This document shows positions 44,825-55,366 of a DNA stretch of 64,000 nucleotides, piece after piece. A model generated the notes under the pieces. The model saw only the letters and a program-made list of their open reading frames with translations. It was not told the origin of the DNA and did not search any database. The position numbers were made by a program, and so were the translations under genes. The stretch spans positions 1,426,001 through 1,490,000 of the forward strand of contig JAGYXB010002040.1 in the NCBI GenBank assembly GCA_022495005.1, read 5' to 3'. Position 1 is the first letter of the stretch, and each line of letters opens with the position of its first letter. This DNA comes from Rhyacophila brunnea (taxonomy: Eukaryota > Arthropoda > Insecta > Trichoptera > Rhyacophilidae).

Positions 44825-45112
44825 AAATAACCTAATTTCATTACTTACCTAATTGTGTTCACTTCCAATTTGTAACCGGTCCCAAAGTGCCGAAGTAGGT
44901 ACGGCCAATTTACAATATGTCAATAATTGAGGAAGCACGGTTTTCATGTCCTCGATTTTAGTTCTAGTTTTTTGCTCTATATATTGTTAATTATTGGTAT
45001 TGGCACAGTCTGCTTAAGTAGACATTAATCGGAGATACACCCGAAGGGGTTAATAACTTCACTCAGTTGTTTTCAAACTTTGTTTCGAGGCGACTTAAAC
45101 ATATCGACTCTA

Positions 45113-45490
45113 GAATAGAAAAAGGGCGTAACCCTCAGTTTTTTCAAAATAGGTTTTATTGCATAATAACGTTGTACACGACTAAATACATGTTGTGTCT
45201 AAAGGATTTAAGCTGCAAATGCCGATTTATTATCTAAATTTAGATAACATAAAAAAAGAAGGAACTGTTGTGGGAAAAACGACTTAACCATAATTTTTGT
45301 TGGCTTTTTTAAAAATTAACTGAATAACTAATATCAGATAAGAGATATAAAAACCAAATTATCAAATATCGTACAATTCAAGGTTATGACTTATTTTGTA
45401 TGTTAACTTTGACTGAAAACCATAACAAAAACGTGTTTTGTAAAAATTTGATTTGTGTGGATTACGCCCTTTTTCCTTTCCACAGTCGAT
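45113..45490. mobile_element. TIR element, about 20-bp ends
   Basis: gaaaaagggcgtaaccc at about 45118 is inverted near 45470 (ggattacgccctttttcc). About 370 bp, noncoding, no clear target duplication. Confidence 0.5.
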
Positions 45491-46154
45491 ATTTTTGATA
45501 ACATTATTAGTCTGTTATTCACTAAACGACTAAACAGTTTCCATGTCGAATTAGTTAGGTACTGCTAACCTCATTTCTGGGAAGTCAAACCGAATTTTGA
45601 ATTCGTGTGTAATGTCTGCGATAAAGGAAGAGCAGTACGCTGCGTCGAAATTTTTTAATTTTTGTAATCAATAATATGATTGGCTAATTCAATTAAAATT
45701 GTTTGTCATTATTATGACAATGAATTTCTTAATGTGTGTTTAACCTTTGACCACTTTTTATAAACTAAGTGCATCATGCAGTTACCAAAGAAAGTTCATC
45801 TTGCTTACAAACATTCGCAGTGTACACTAGGTACGTCATAGGTAAATGTCATAAATAATATAAAGAGTACTCAATCACTACACTCCAGTCTCGAAGTATA
45901 GTGCAAACATTCATACATATTCCCGGGTTGCGTGCTGGGTTTGGCGCCTCTTGCTATGTCAACCGTGCAGCGCGTAGATTGTTCTTTTAGAAACGTTGCA
46001 CGGTAAGGTAGGCTCGGTAATAGAATCCATGGAGTAGACTCAGTAGAACTATAATAACGTGTAAGTATGTAGGTAATTTAATAATTATCATATAGAAATA
46101 GTATGGTATGAATCCAATGCAAATTATGAAATGTATGTTACTTAGTGTATTTGT

Positions 46155-46631
46155 GTCGCTTAGAATCATAACTCACGTCATATTCCAAAAATCAAGTTTT
46201 GAGATAATCGCAAAAAAACCACCAGAGAACTATTTTTTGTAATTAGAAGAAAAGTATTGAACTCCCTTGAATATTATAAGTGAGTGAGTCGATTTTCATA
46301 TTTAAAAAAAAATAGATATATATGTTATAATACTCCTAACAGTCCTAACGCTACAGACATACAGCATAATAAATGAGAAATAGAGCTCCCTGATTGGTTA
46401 GAAAGGCCTTGGTGACAAAACTCACATTATTCTTTGAAATACTATGTGAGTTATGACGCCAACAGTGAACTTTGTCAACGATTTTCGCGTGGTTTAAGTT
46501 TAAAGTGACTTATTAGTTTTGATAACCAACTATTTTTCTTTAAGTTTATAGATTAATGCATTTAGAATCTCTTGGCATATTTAACTCAAAAACGACAAAA
46601 TTAGAAAATGTGAGTTATGACTCCAAGCGAC
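46155..46631. mobile_element. TIR element with 22-bp ends and internal end copies
   Basis: gtcgcttagaatcataactc at 46155 is inverted at the right end (gagttatgactccaagcgac, 46612-46631). An inner gtgagttatgacgccaa at 46448 and an inverted ctcacattattc nearby repeat part of the end. 477 bp, noncoding. Confidence 0.6.
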
Positions 46632-47304
46632 TCATTTATAAACGTTTAAAATTGAAACAAAAATCCTAAATGTTTATTAACCGATTTGCAGTTTTTTTAT
46701 GATGGTGCTTGATTGAAATAGTTCTATAATCACAGTGTTGCAAATTTCTGGTCCTGTCTCGATAGAAAATAATTATTGCAAACACTGTCGCGTTATTGCG
46801 TAGAAAACTCGATATAAAAATACGTTATGCAACTCTTCAACATCGCTCTAAGTCTTGTAGGAAGTAGCGCAATGAAATTCATATGCCGTGTAATATAAGT
46901 GCATTTTTGTAGTTTCATAATAATAAAATTATGTTTATTCTCAACAGTCCACACCACTAGAGCATGTTTCAATGCAATATTTAGGATTCTTGAATTCAAC
47001 TCATGATGTATTCTGGAACATTCCTAAATGAACTTGCAATAGCGAAAGGGTAGAAGTATCTAATTAATGGGCATATAGACAGTTTATTAAGTACCTATCT
47101 TATGTCTTCTTTCTAATCTCTTTTAATACATACCTACATCCACTTGAATAATATTATGGAATTATCAACTAATGACACAACCAAAAACTACATCGCACAA
47201 CCACATATTTAAAAATAATACGATTATTAACAAAGGAAAATAGCGCCGCAGGCGATTTTTACTATTAGAGTAAATTTTTTATGTGTGTTTTATTTCACTT
47301 ATTT

Positions 47305-47390
47305 GGTCGACTCGCCACGCTGGGCCCCTTGTGAGCCCGGGCCCCCAGGCTAGAGCCCTGCCAACCCCCCCTTGTGGGGGCCATGATCTT
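47305..47390 (+). other. Isolated GC-rich island
   Basis: cgccacgctgggccccttgt gagcccgggcccccagg and ccaaccccccct are the most GC-rich bases in this part of the window. No ORF. Origin unknown; may be the head of a small retroposon. Confidence 0.3.
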
Positions 47391-47463
47391 ATGATAATCA
47401 TACAATGGAATAATCGAGCCATCTTTATTCAATTGTCATATTATGTAAAGTATTTATACTATA

Positions 47464-47595
47464 GATCCACCAGTATAAGTTAACCGCGGAGTGAGGGCGC
47501 CACATGCTAACATTTGACATTATTATAATTCAATACTTTTTATACTGGGATGAGCTTAGTTCTAAATTCGAACACCTGATGATTTATGATGGCAT
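47464..47595 (+). repeat. Family K repeat, copy 2
   Basis: gatccaccagtataagttaa to cgaacacctgatgatttatg matches 29138-29262. atccaccagtataa and ttatactgggat form a hairpin. Confidence 0.55.
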
Positions 47596-47599
47596 ATTA

Positions 47600-48345
47600 T
47601 ATCTAAGAATTTATAGTTAGCGTTATTAAAGTGACGTAAAATATATTTGCACGTCGGTACATTTTAAAGGAATATCATCACCCCTTGTGTACGCGCATGT
47701 TTCTTACTACATTAATATTGAAAGTAATGAAACATTGACTGAAATAATTATTGAAATATTATATAATGTGACTTAGATAATAAATAGTTCTTCATTTAGG
47801 TAATGAACTGATTAATGCAGAAAAATACCTGTATTTAGAACTTTTATTATCATTTTTATGCAGGTATTATAAAATAACACGTTTCCTATTAGATAATATC
47901 TTCGTTTAGTCAAGTGATGGTGTTATATTCAACCTTCAAAGGGTCATTCCCACCTGGCGATCACTAATCATTCTAATCAATAATCATACACTTGGTGTGT
48001 TGTTATTGTGTATTACAAATTATTACTTCGTGTATATATAAGATACAGAATAATTATAGTTAACATGTCTTTAAAACTAATCCCCTGATAAATTTACCCA
48101 GTGGACACACAACTGTGGATTTAATTGTTATTCAAATATTTTGTTTTGAGTTCTAGGGGAATTTGTAGAAATAAAAAAAAATATTGACATGGTAAAGTTT
48201 AGTATCATTGCGCAAATAGTTTACAACGTAACGGTAATTAGAGTAAAAATTTAGGATCAGGCAAGCTGCTATAATTAGGGTATCACAATATTATAATCAT
48301 TCGAAAGAACACAATTTATTCTAAATAGGTTCCTAGGTAAGTATT
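47600..48345. other. AT-rich stretch, no feature seen
   Basis: Unique sequence preceding the 48351 element. Confidence 0.4.
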
Positions 48346-48667
48346 TAAGACGCTAAAAAACAAACGTGGTCATCTCCATCACATGTGAAACTGAGTAAAT
48401 CAACTTTTTTGTTTTTGTGGTTAATTTGAACCCGTGAGTTAATAATTTCCTAATTTATGATTATATTTTATTTAAAGAATACGATTTAAACAATGCTCAA
48501 TAATCGCGGATCCTTAATAAACAAGATATTTACGATTTTATGTTGGAGATGGCTATGTTTGTTTTTGTATCATCTGGATTTGACATAAATACTATTGGAG
48601 ATAGACAGTTTTGTTTTGTATTCGATCGGTTTGTTTTGTATTCTTACAAACAGGGTTGTGTTAAAAT

Positions 48668-50185
48668 GGGTGCCGGACGAAATCCCGAATGTCAAAATCC
48701 CGAATGGCCGAAATCCCAAATGGCCGGAATCCCGAAGGCCGAAATCCCGAAAAATAAAAATATATAAACAGTATTAATTTTCAACCAGCGGTTCCCCAAT
48801 AGGCGGCGTTTTTTCTCGATTGTATAATTAATCTAGATAATTAAAATAGTAGTATTAAAAACTATTATTAATTATGGAATGAAGCAACAAAATAATTTTC
48901 AACCAGCGGCACCCCAAAAGAGGGCGCTTTTTCTCGATTGTATAATTTAACTAGATAATTAAAATAGTAGTATTAAAAACTATTATTAATTATAGAATGA
49001 AGCAAAAAAATAATTTTCAACCAGCGGTACCCTAATAGGCGGCGCTTTATCTAGAGTGTGTAATTTAACAAGATAATTAAAATAGTTATAATAAAAACTA
49101 TTAATATTTATGGAATCAAGCAACAAAATAATTTTCAACCAGTGGCACCCCAAAAGGCGGCGCTTTTTCTCGATTGTATAATTTAACTAGATAATGAAAA
49201 TAGTAGTATTAAAAACTATTGTTAATTATAGAATGAAGCAAAAAAATATTTTTTAACCAGTAGTACCCCAATAAGCGGCGCTTTTTCTAGAGTGTGTAAT
49301 TTAATAAGATAATTAAAATAGTTATATAAAAACTATTATTAATTATGGAATGAAGCAAAAAAATAGTTTTCAACCAGTGGTACCCCAATAGGCGGCTCTT
49401 TTTCTAGAGTGTGTAATTTAACAAGATAATTAAAATAGTTATATAAAAACTATTATTAATTATGGAATGAAGCAAGAAAATAATTTTCATTCCATAATTA
49501 ATAATAGTTTTTATATAACTATTTTAATTATCTAGTTAAATTATACAATCGAGAAAAAGCGCCGCCTTTTGGGGTGCCGCTGGTTGAAAATTATTTTCTG
49601 GCTTCATTCCATAATTAATAATAGTTTTTATATAATCATTTTAATTATCTTGTTAAATTATGCAATCGAGGAAAAGCGCCGCGTATTGGGGTGCCGCTGG
49701 TTGAAAATTATTTTGTTGCTTCATTCCATAATAAATAATAGTTTTTAAATAACTATTTTAATTATCTTGTTAAATTACTTACTCAAGAAAATGCGCCGCC
49801 TATTGGGGTACCGCTGGTTGAAAATTATTTTGTTGCATCATTCCATAATTAATAATAGTTTTTTATATAACTATTCTAATTATCTAGTTAAATTACACAC
49901 TCTAGAAAAAGCGCCGCCTATTGGGGTACCGCTGGTTGAAAATTATTTTGTTGCATCATTCCATAATCAATAATAGTTTTTTATATAACTATTCCAATTA
50001 TCTTGTTAAATTACACACTCTAGAAAAAGCGCCGCCTATTGGGGTGCCGCTGGTTGAAAACTATTACTGTTTATATTTTTTTATTTTTCGGGATTTCGGC
50101 CTTTGGACTTCCGGCCATTCGGGATTTCGGCTTTCGGGATTTCGGCATTCGGGATTTCGGCCCTTCGGGATTTCGACCGGCACCC
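48668..50185. mobile_element. 1.5-kb fold-back element: 6 direct + 5 inverted ~120-bp units
   Basis: Outer ends gggtgccggacgaaatcccg (48668) and the inverse ending at 50185 (cgggatttcgaccggcaccc). Inside each end is a run of cgaaatcccgaatggc-type short repeats. Then come six direct ~118-120-bp units, each starting ttttcaaccagcggcacccc (48779, 48896, 49015, 49133, 49253, 49370). The units flip at about 49487 and five inverted units follow to about 50060. Each unit carries aaaggcggcgctttttctcg and aaaaactattattaattat, itself a small palindrome. ORFs here repeat every unit and are artefacts. Nested in 48351-50944. Confidence 0.85.
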
Positions 50186-50490
50186 GAAAAAAACAACATT
50201 ATAAATGTATAACTTATTTCATATTTACAACTAACACTTCATAATTTGAAAATTATAATTGGGTTTATGAATTTATTTTGAGTTTTATGATATTAGAATT
50301 AAAGGTAACTAAACAAACATAACACTATTTTTGAATAAAAATATATAAAAAAAATAAAGATGACTGAACCAGTTTACACGATATTATGCAGCTTTAAAAC
50401 TGAACATAAAATATGAACAGCCAAGGCACAGCCCTGAGGTTCTAAAATGCTAACTGTCGTAAAACGTTTGAAAATCAAAATTTACTTACC

Positions 50491-50706
50491 GTTTTTCAGA
50501 CTTCTTTGAACGTTTAATGGTATAATTTGATCTGGTTAACTTTCGTGCATTATCTGGAGACACTATTTCAAACTTTATTTGGATTATTTTCCATTCTTTG
50601 ACAATTATTTCGCTTAAAAACTTGAAGAGCACATCGTATACACAGAGAAAACTTTTTGCTGATGGGAGTCATCTTGATAAAATGCCACGACATGATTGGC
50701 CATTTT
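50491..50706 (-). pseudogene. Broken unrecognised reading frame inside the 2.6-kb transposon
   Basis: On the minus strand an ATG at about 50664 in an excellent context (ttcaaaatggcc) opens MANHVVAFYQDDSHQQ and KVFSV. After a frame change the coding-like sequence continues YDVLFKFLSEII, KEWKIIQIKFEIVSPDN and ARKLTRSNYTIKRSKKSEK. It ends at a strong 5' splice-like site, aacg|gtaagt, at 50491. Upstream are two gccaat boxes (near 50670 and 50705). It reads as the start of a transposon protein with its promoter, first exon and donor site, now frameshifted. No domain is recognised. A host gene's first exon is the main alternative. Confidence 0.35.
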
Positions 50707-51154
50707 GAAAAAGTGCTACGTCGTTATTGGCCAAGACGAATGTGACCACGTTTGATATAAAAAATCAATGGATATGACTAAGTTTGAAAAAAATCACATC
50801 TTTTATTTGAATTTTTGAAGCAGAAATTGAGGAGATAGCCATGTCTTAACTAAATAATATTATATAAAACAACACAAGCAATCATACCAACCAAAAATCT
50901 CAAAAAAGTCATTGACTGGAGATGGCCACGTTTGTTTTTTAACGTCACTTATAATTTCACTAATAAAATGTATCGGATATTTTCTATGAATCAATTTATT
51001 GTTCTTCTGTGCCATATCAGAAATCAGAATACTCCGATAATGCTGATGACTTGCACGAATGAATGTATAAAAAAAGTTCTAGACAGCTGGGTAATATTTT
51101 TAATTTTTCGAGTGACTTCAATGTCCCGAGTTACAGCATGCGGATGTGCCTATG

Positions 51155-51680
51155 CATTGCCGACTCAAGTAGAAAGCCGATACATTCACAACGACTGGTC
51201 CTACTTTTTCCGGCCCTCCCGTTGTTGTCTATAGATGACCTGTCATTGTTCTGTAGACTATAGAGTGTTCATACTGACGCGTCTGTCGTGTTCACACAGG
51301 GAATGGTTTGAATTGGATAGATGAGTTGATAATGAGTAAATGTTGAGTATGATAAATAATGCACTAGCATTAATACACCTTCTACAAATGTAATGCATAG
51401 ATCAATGCTACATATTTTTTGGAAATCGATATGACCACCGCTTTTTGTGTGAAGAACTAGTCTGACTTTGACAGCTGGTGAATAACAGGAATGTATATTA
51501 TTTATAAATAACACTGATAGTTAATATATTTGATGTGAGATTTTTTTATAATTCAATTTGAAACGAGAAAGGGCGACTCAATATGTCAAGCTATCTGGGA
51601 TCTGATTTTAACAGCTGAACAGTGAACCACTCGTTGCTTGTGCAAAAAGTTATGCTCATGCTTTATTAATCTAAAGATGG
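51155..51680 (-). repeat. Family C repeat, copy 2
   Basis: Inverted relative to 15821-16300, ending at the same points (cattgccgactcaagtagaa and taatctaaagatgg). It carries about 45 extra bases, mainly around 51400-51430. ORFs on both strands here are not conserved in copy 1. Confidence 0.7.
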
Positions 51681-51689
51681 CGGTGGTGG

Positions 51690-52190
51690 CCTATGTCATA
51701 TGCGTGCAAGAAGGTAGACAAGTTTGATAATACTATTCAATATTATCATGTTGTTTTCGCTGGGATCTCTGAGGCATCTTCGCATGCTCCAATTCCCGGA
51801 CGAAAATACTTGCAGTGGGGAACTGAAATACATAATTTCGTGGCGCGCAGTTACCAGAGCAAGACGATGCACTGCCTCTTGATTTGCCATTTTTTGAAAA
51901 TGGAACGAAGATCGGATACTTGGCCTTTGAAATTCAAATGAAAACATTAAAATTCTGTAAAAAAAATACTGCAGAAGGAACGTAATGGAAGTTACATTTT
52001 AATGAGGTTAATAATAATTACCAATGAAAATTTTGTTTACCTACATAAAAACGACTGCTTACTCGAAGTATATTCGCAAAAGCAAACTGGAAAACGTTTT
52101 CTCTGGCCTAACCCATTAATTTCCTGATTTTTAAAGGTCTGGGTTAATCTCCTTGTATGTATGCTTTTTCGTATATCCATTATTAATAAA
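51690..52190. other. GC-richer unique segment, ORFs on both strands
   Basis: 51693-51947 is open on both strands (82 and 83 codons), a hallmark of composition rather than selection. The plus-strand product has no recognisable domain. Nothing repeated. Confidence 0.3.
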
Positions 52191-52201
52191 AAAAAATAGT
52201 A

Positions 52202-52495
52202 GGTACTTGTTATGCTTCTTCATTGCTTGCAAGCACAGAGCAGATTATTAAATAGAATTCCTTAATTTCTTTTATTGTCTTAACTGTCAAAATTCATGGT
52301 GGAAATGCATTGTATTATTAAATTAAATTAGGTAATCATAAATATAATTATAGTACCTACTTGTTATGCTTCTTCATTGCTCATAAGCACAGAACAGATT
52401 AATAAATAAAATTCCTTAATTTATTTTATTGACTTCACTGTCAATTAATTCATGCATGCAATCAACAAATGCATTGTATTATTAAATTAAATTAA
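52202..52495 (+). repeat. Tandem duplication of a ~153-bp unit
   Basis: acttgttatgcttcttcatt occurs at 52204 and 52357, each followed by agcacag-gcagattattaaat, aaattccttaattt and gcattgtattattaaatta. Each unit includes the left end of family B, and an intact family B start follows at 52491. Confidence 0.7.
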
Positions 52496-52990
52496 TAATA
52501 AATAGAATTCCGATAGGCTATACCTATATATACTACATTTTGACGTAGGGTTTTGAATGTGTGAGTTTCCTACGAAAATTAACCACACATTATAAACGTG
52601 CAATAGTGTATGCTGCAACGTTTAAATACCTACACCAAAACGAGCTTCAGTGAATAAACTGAGAGCAATTGTCAGAACAAAGGATAAGTCTATTCTCGAC
52701 ACGGTTTATCTTCCACACTCATTTTTACAGTATCTCCACAGTATTTCTTCTTCTTTCTTCTTTCGACCATGTCCGATCCTAATAGGATCATATGGGCCCC
52801 CACAGAGTGGAGGTTTGTATTAACAGATTTTATTTTTATGAGAAATGGATGTCAGCCACTTGCTCAACCTATTAGGTCCATACTCTGACTCATACACAAA
52901 TTGAAAAACAATATGTGTACTTGCCAGACCCAGGATTCGAACCTGGGACCCTCGACACCATTGACCGAGTTCCCATTATTATTTCCATAG
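52491..52990 (+). mobile_element. Family B element, copy 3, interrupted by a SINE
   Basis: Left part 52491-52738 (ataaatagaattccgatagg, ggttttgaatgtgtgagttt, gtgcaatagtgtatg). Right end gagttcccattattatttcc at 52968-52988. The SINE between them replaced some of the element, including the MITE-A target region. Confidence 0.65.
52740..52965 (-). mobile_element. tRNA-derived SINE, copy 5
   Basis: Cleanest copy of body and tail. Minus strand: cccaggttcgaatcctggg B-box arm, body gacctaataggttgagcaag, then gatcctattaggatcggaca, atggtcgaaagaagaaagaa with a GAA-rich tail. The tRNA A-box half is lost. Confidence 0.85.
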
Positions 52991-53047
52991 TTCCCTGCTT
53001 GCAATGTTTATCCAGAAATTTGCAAGTAATGCTTTGACACCCCGCTG

Positions 53048-53429
53048 TTAAGGTGACGCATCAGTGAAACGGCAAATAATTTTCAACTGTAGGCGCTACG
53101 AAATTTTGAACTCGCTCGCATTCAGTGAGAGAACGTCGAGCTAGACACACGTCACTTTGCTTCGTGATGGCGACGGGCCAATTAATTCTTAAATCGTGTA
53201 AAGATGACTAAAAACGTTACCCATTTACTTTAAAAAGAAAACATGTCAATGAATATATTATTATTGTTACTAATAGAACAATAAGGAGAACATAAAATGG
53301 ACGTATGTTGGATTTATATGACAAATAATATTTCGTTTGACAGGCGTCATTTGCACCCGCGACCCGCAATTCGCGCATCGCCTAGCAACGATCTTTTTAG
53401 ACCGTGCCTCAACTGATGTACGGCCTTAA
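53048..53429 (-). mobile_element. MITE-A copy 5 (382 bp)
   Basis: ttaaggtgacgcatcagtga at the left, caactgatgtacggccttaa at the right, TTAA at both borders. Same length as copy 1. Retains the gcacccgcgacccgcaattc block found in copy 1 and absent in copies 2 and 4. Confidence 0.85.
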
Positions 53430-54070
53430 ACTCAGACGCGCATACAGAAAACTGGCGTGAGGGGTGGTCAATGGTCATGGTTTGAAAAAAAAAGTCCATT
53501 TTTATTGATTTTTAAGACGGCCCTCCATACTGATTTCCATATTATTTACCCTTAGAGTCTAATCGATGTAATCGCGGAATATACGTATTATATATTTCAG
53601 AGTACATTCCCACTCAGAACTTTGACAAAATAAACACCTGGCCTCCGCAGGTAGATATAACAAGGGTTCGAATGCACGTTGGTCAACAGTCATAATTATT
53701 AGGATCGTTTTATATCCGTTTGTGTGGTGCATGGAATATAAAAGTAAGCATTGGATAGCTCAGATAGTCGCACTGATTTATGAGTGCCGCGGGTCTTCTA
53801 GTGGCAAGTCGTAAAATGCCGAGAGGACTGGGGCCAACCTGTGAAGAGGACTGTTCGACAACGAAATCATCCGGGGCACGATCCTCAGTCGTGAGATCCT
53901 GACGAACCTCGGTAGATGACAATGAACCCAGTCTAGCTGAAATCCCAAAACGTTTTTTTGTCTAAAATAGGCTAAATTTTCAGTCAATTTCTCCACAATA
54001 AGTTTCTGCCAATGACATTATTAATGGACGACTCACTCAATACAGTAGCTAGCAAGTAAATTCGCGCATT

Positions 54071-54367
54071 CGCATGTATAGGTAGACGTCACACAATTCC
54101 ATTATGCGATATCACGCATCGGGAATTTATAGCAATATGACCTTTATTGTAATGGCGTTAGAGCAGTGTTTCTAATGTCAATATTCATTTGAGCGAACCC
54201 GTTCTAACCGAACCATTCGGCAGACCCAAAAAAAAGCATCAGGAATTTAAAGCAATATCACCTTTATTGCAATGGCGTTAGAACAGATTATGCCATTCGG
54301 CAGACCCGACAATAAAGTGAGTGTCATTTTCTTTTCCAGATGATTCGTCCATATTATAATGTCATTG
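54071..54367 (+). repeat. Family G repeat, copy 2
   Basis: cgcatgtataggtagacgtc to ccatattataatgtcattg, matching 14821-15116 including both internal units. The internal duplication therefore predates dispersal. Confidence 0.7.
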
Positions 54368-54369
54368 GT

Positions 54370-55360
54370 TTCTGCAGACAAAAATGTCTTATAATATTAT
54401 TTAAATTAAAAAGGCTATGAATTATAGCAATATCCAAAGTACCTACATACTATAAGCTTTCAAAGAGAAGTAAAAGTAATGGGTAATGGAATCTGTAAAT
54501 AAAAGCCGCAAAGATTTTGTGGATCATTTTTTGCGCGAGGTGAAACTTGTTTATGCCAACTTTTTATTTTTAATCAGCGGAACGTTGTTTTGCCAATACC
54601 TTTTTTTTCTTCTCGAAGTGTTATGGTAACCAATATAATCTTGAAGAATCTGAACTTCAATGTTGTAACAAGTCATGAAACTCAAACATTCTTTGATTAT
54701 TATTTGCATTGAAGTTTCGAATAAAAAATATATATATTTAAATATTTCCTTATTCTACTTTTTTTAAATATCCCTATTACAATATAGGGAATGGGGGAGG
54801 GTTGCAGCGTTTTTTTTTTATATATAGCTAAGTTAAGTAAGTAATGTACTGACTACTGTCCGACAAGAAGATCTAGGCAATAACTGGAAGCCGCTCGAGT
54901 CTAAGTGCGATTAACTAAATATAAGGGGCTTGTTAGTTCACAGTGATAACACATGGACAACTCGTCGATAACTGGGAGTCGTTGCAGTCGAAGTGCGGTT
55001 AAAAACAGGAGGGGCTTATTAGTTCACAGTTTTAACACGTTGACAAGAAGATCTTGTTCGACAGTAATAATAAATTTTTGAGAAAAATTGTCCACGAGCT
55101 CAATTTATCATCTGTAAACACCTACGTGAAATTGTCTGCAAGGCCAATTTCCGTGCGTGCAATAATCAATAATAAATTGTCTGCAGCTATCAATTGACAA
55201 TTGACCATATACGTATGGTTCATAATATAGGTACCTATTGTAATATTATAATATTGTGTACTGATAAGTGATGATAATAGTGTGTGACATTTTATCATAA
55301 TATGTGTTAGATTCGTCGTATTAATAAACATTTTCTTTGAATAGTCGAGAGATATACTTA
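54370..55360. other. No gene seen
   Basis: 54830-55080 contains a loose tandem pair (gacaagaagatct, taactggaagccgctcgagt / taactgggagtcgttgcagt and ggggctt-ttagttcacag). Otherwise unique. Confidence 0.4.
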
Positions 55361-55366
55361 CGAGGT

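Larger units (their letters stand above)
48351..50944. mobile_element. 2.6-kb DNA transposon with 28-bp TIRs and repeated sub-terminal motifs
   Basis: cgctaaaaaacaaacgtggt (48351) runs on to catctcca and is inverted at 50916-50944 with two mismatches. The core (aaacgtggYcatctcc) recurs near both ends: inverted at 48543-48560 (ggagatggctatgtttg), at 50828-50845 (ggagatagccatgtctt), and partly at 50737-50752. This arrangement suggests transposase-binding sites. The right half holds a broken minus-strand reading frame (50491-50706). A 1.5-kb fold-back element occupies the middle. Superfamily not identified; target duplication unclear. Confidence 0.6.

Noticed and set aside
49767..50244. ORFs of 68 and 107 codons with repeated peptide blocks
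   Set aside because: They repeat with the 120-bp units of the fold-back element and are not independent genes.
51693..51947. Overlapping 82/83-codon ORFs on both strands
   Set aside because: Same-place openness on both strands and no recognisable domain; composition effect likely.
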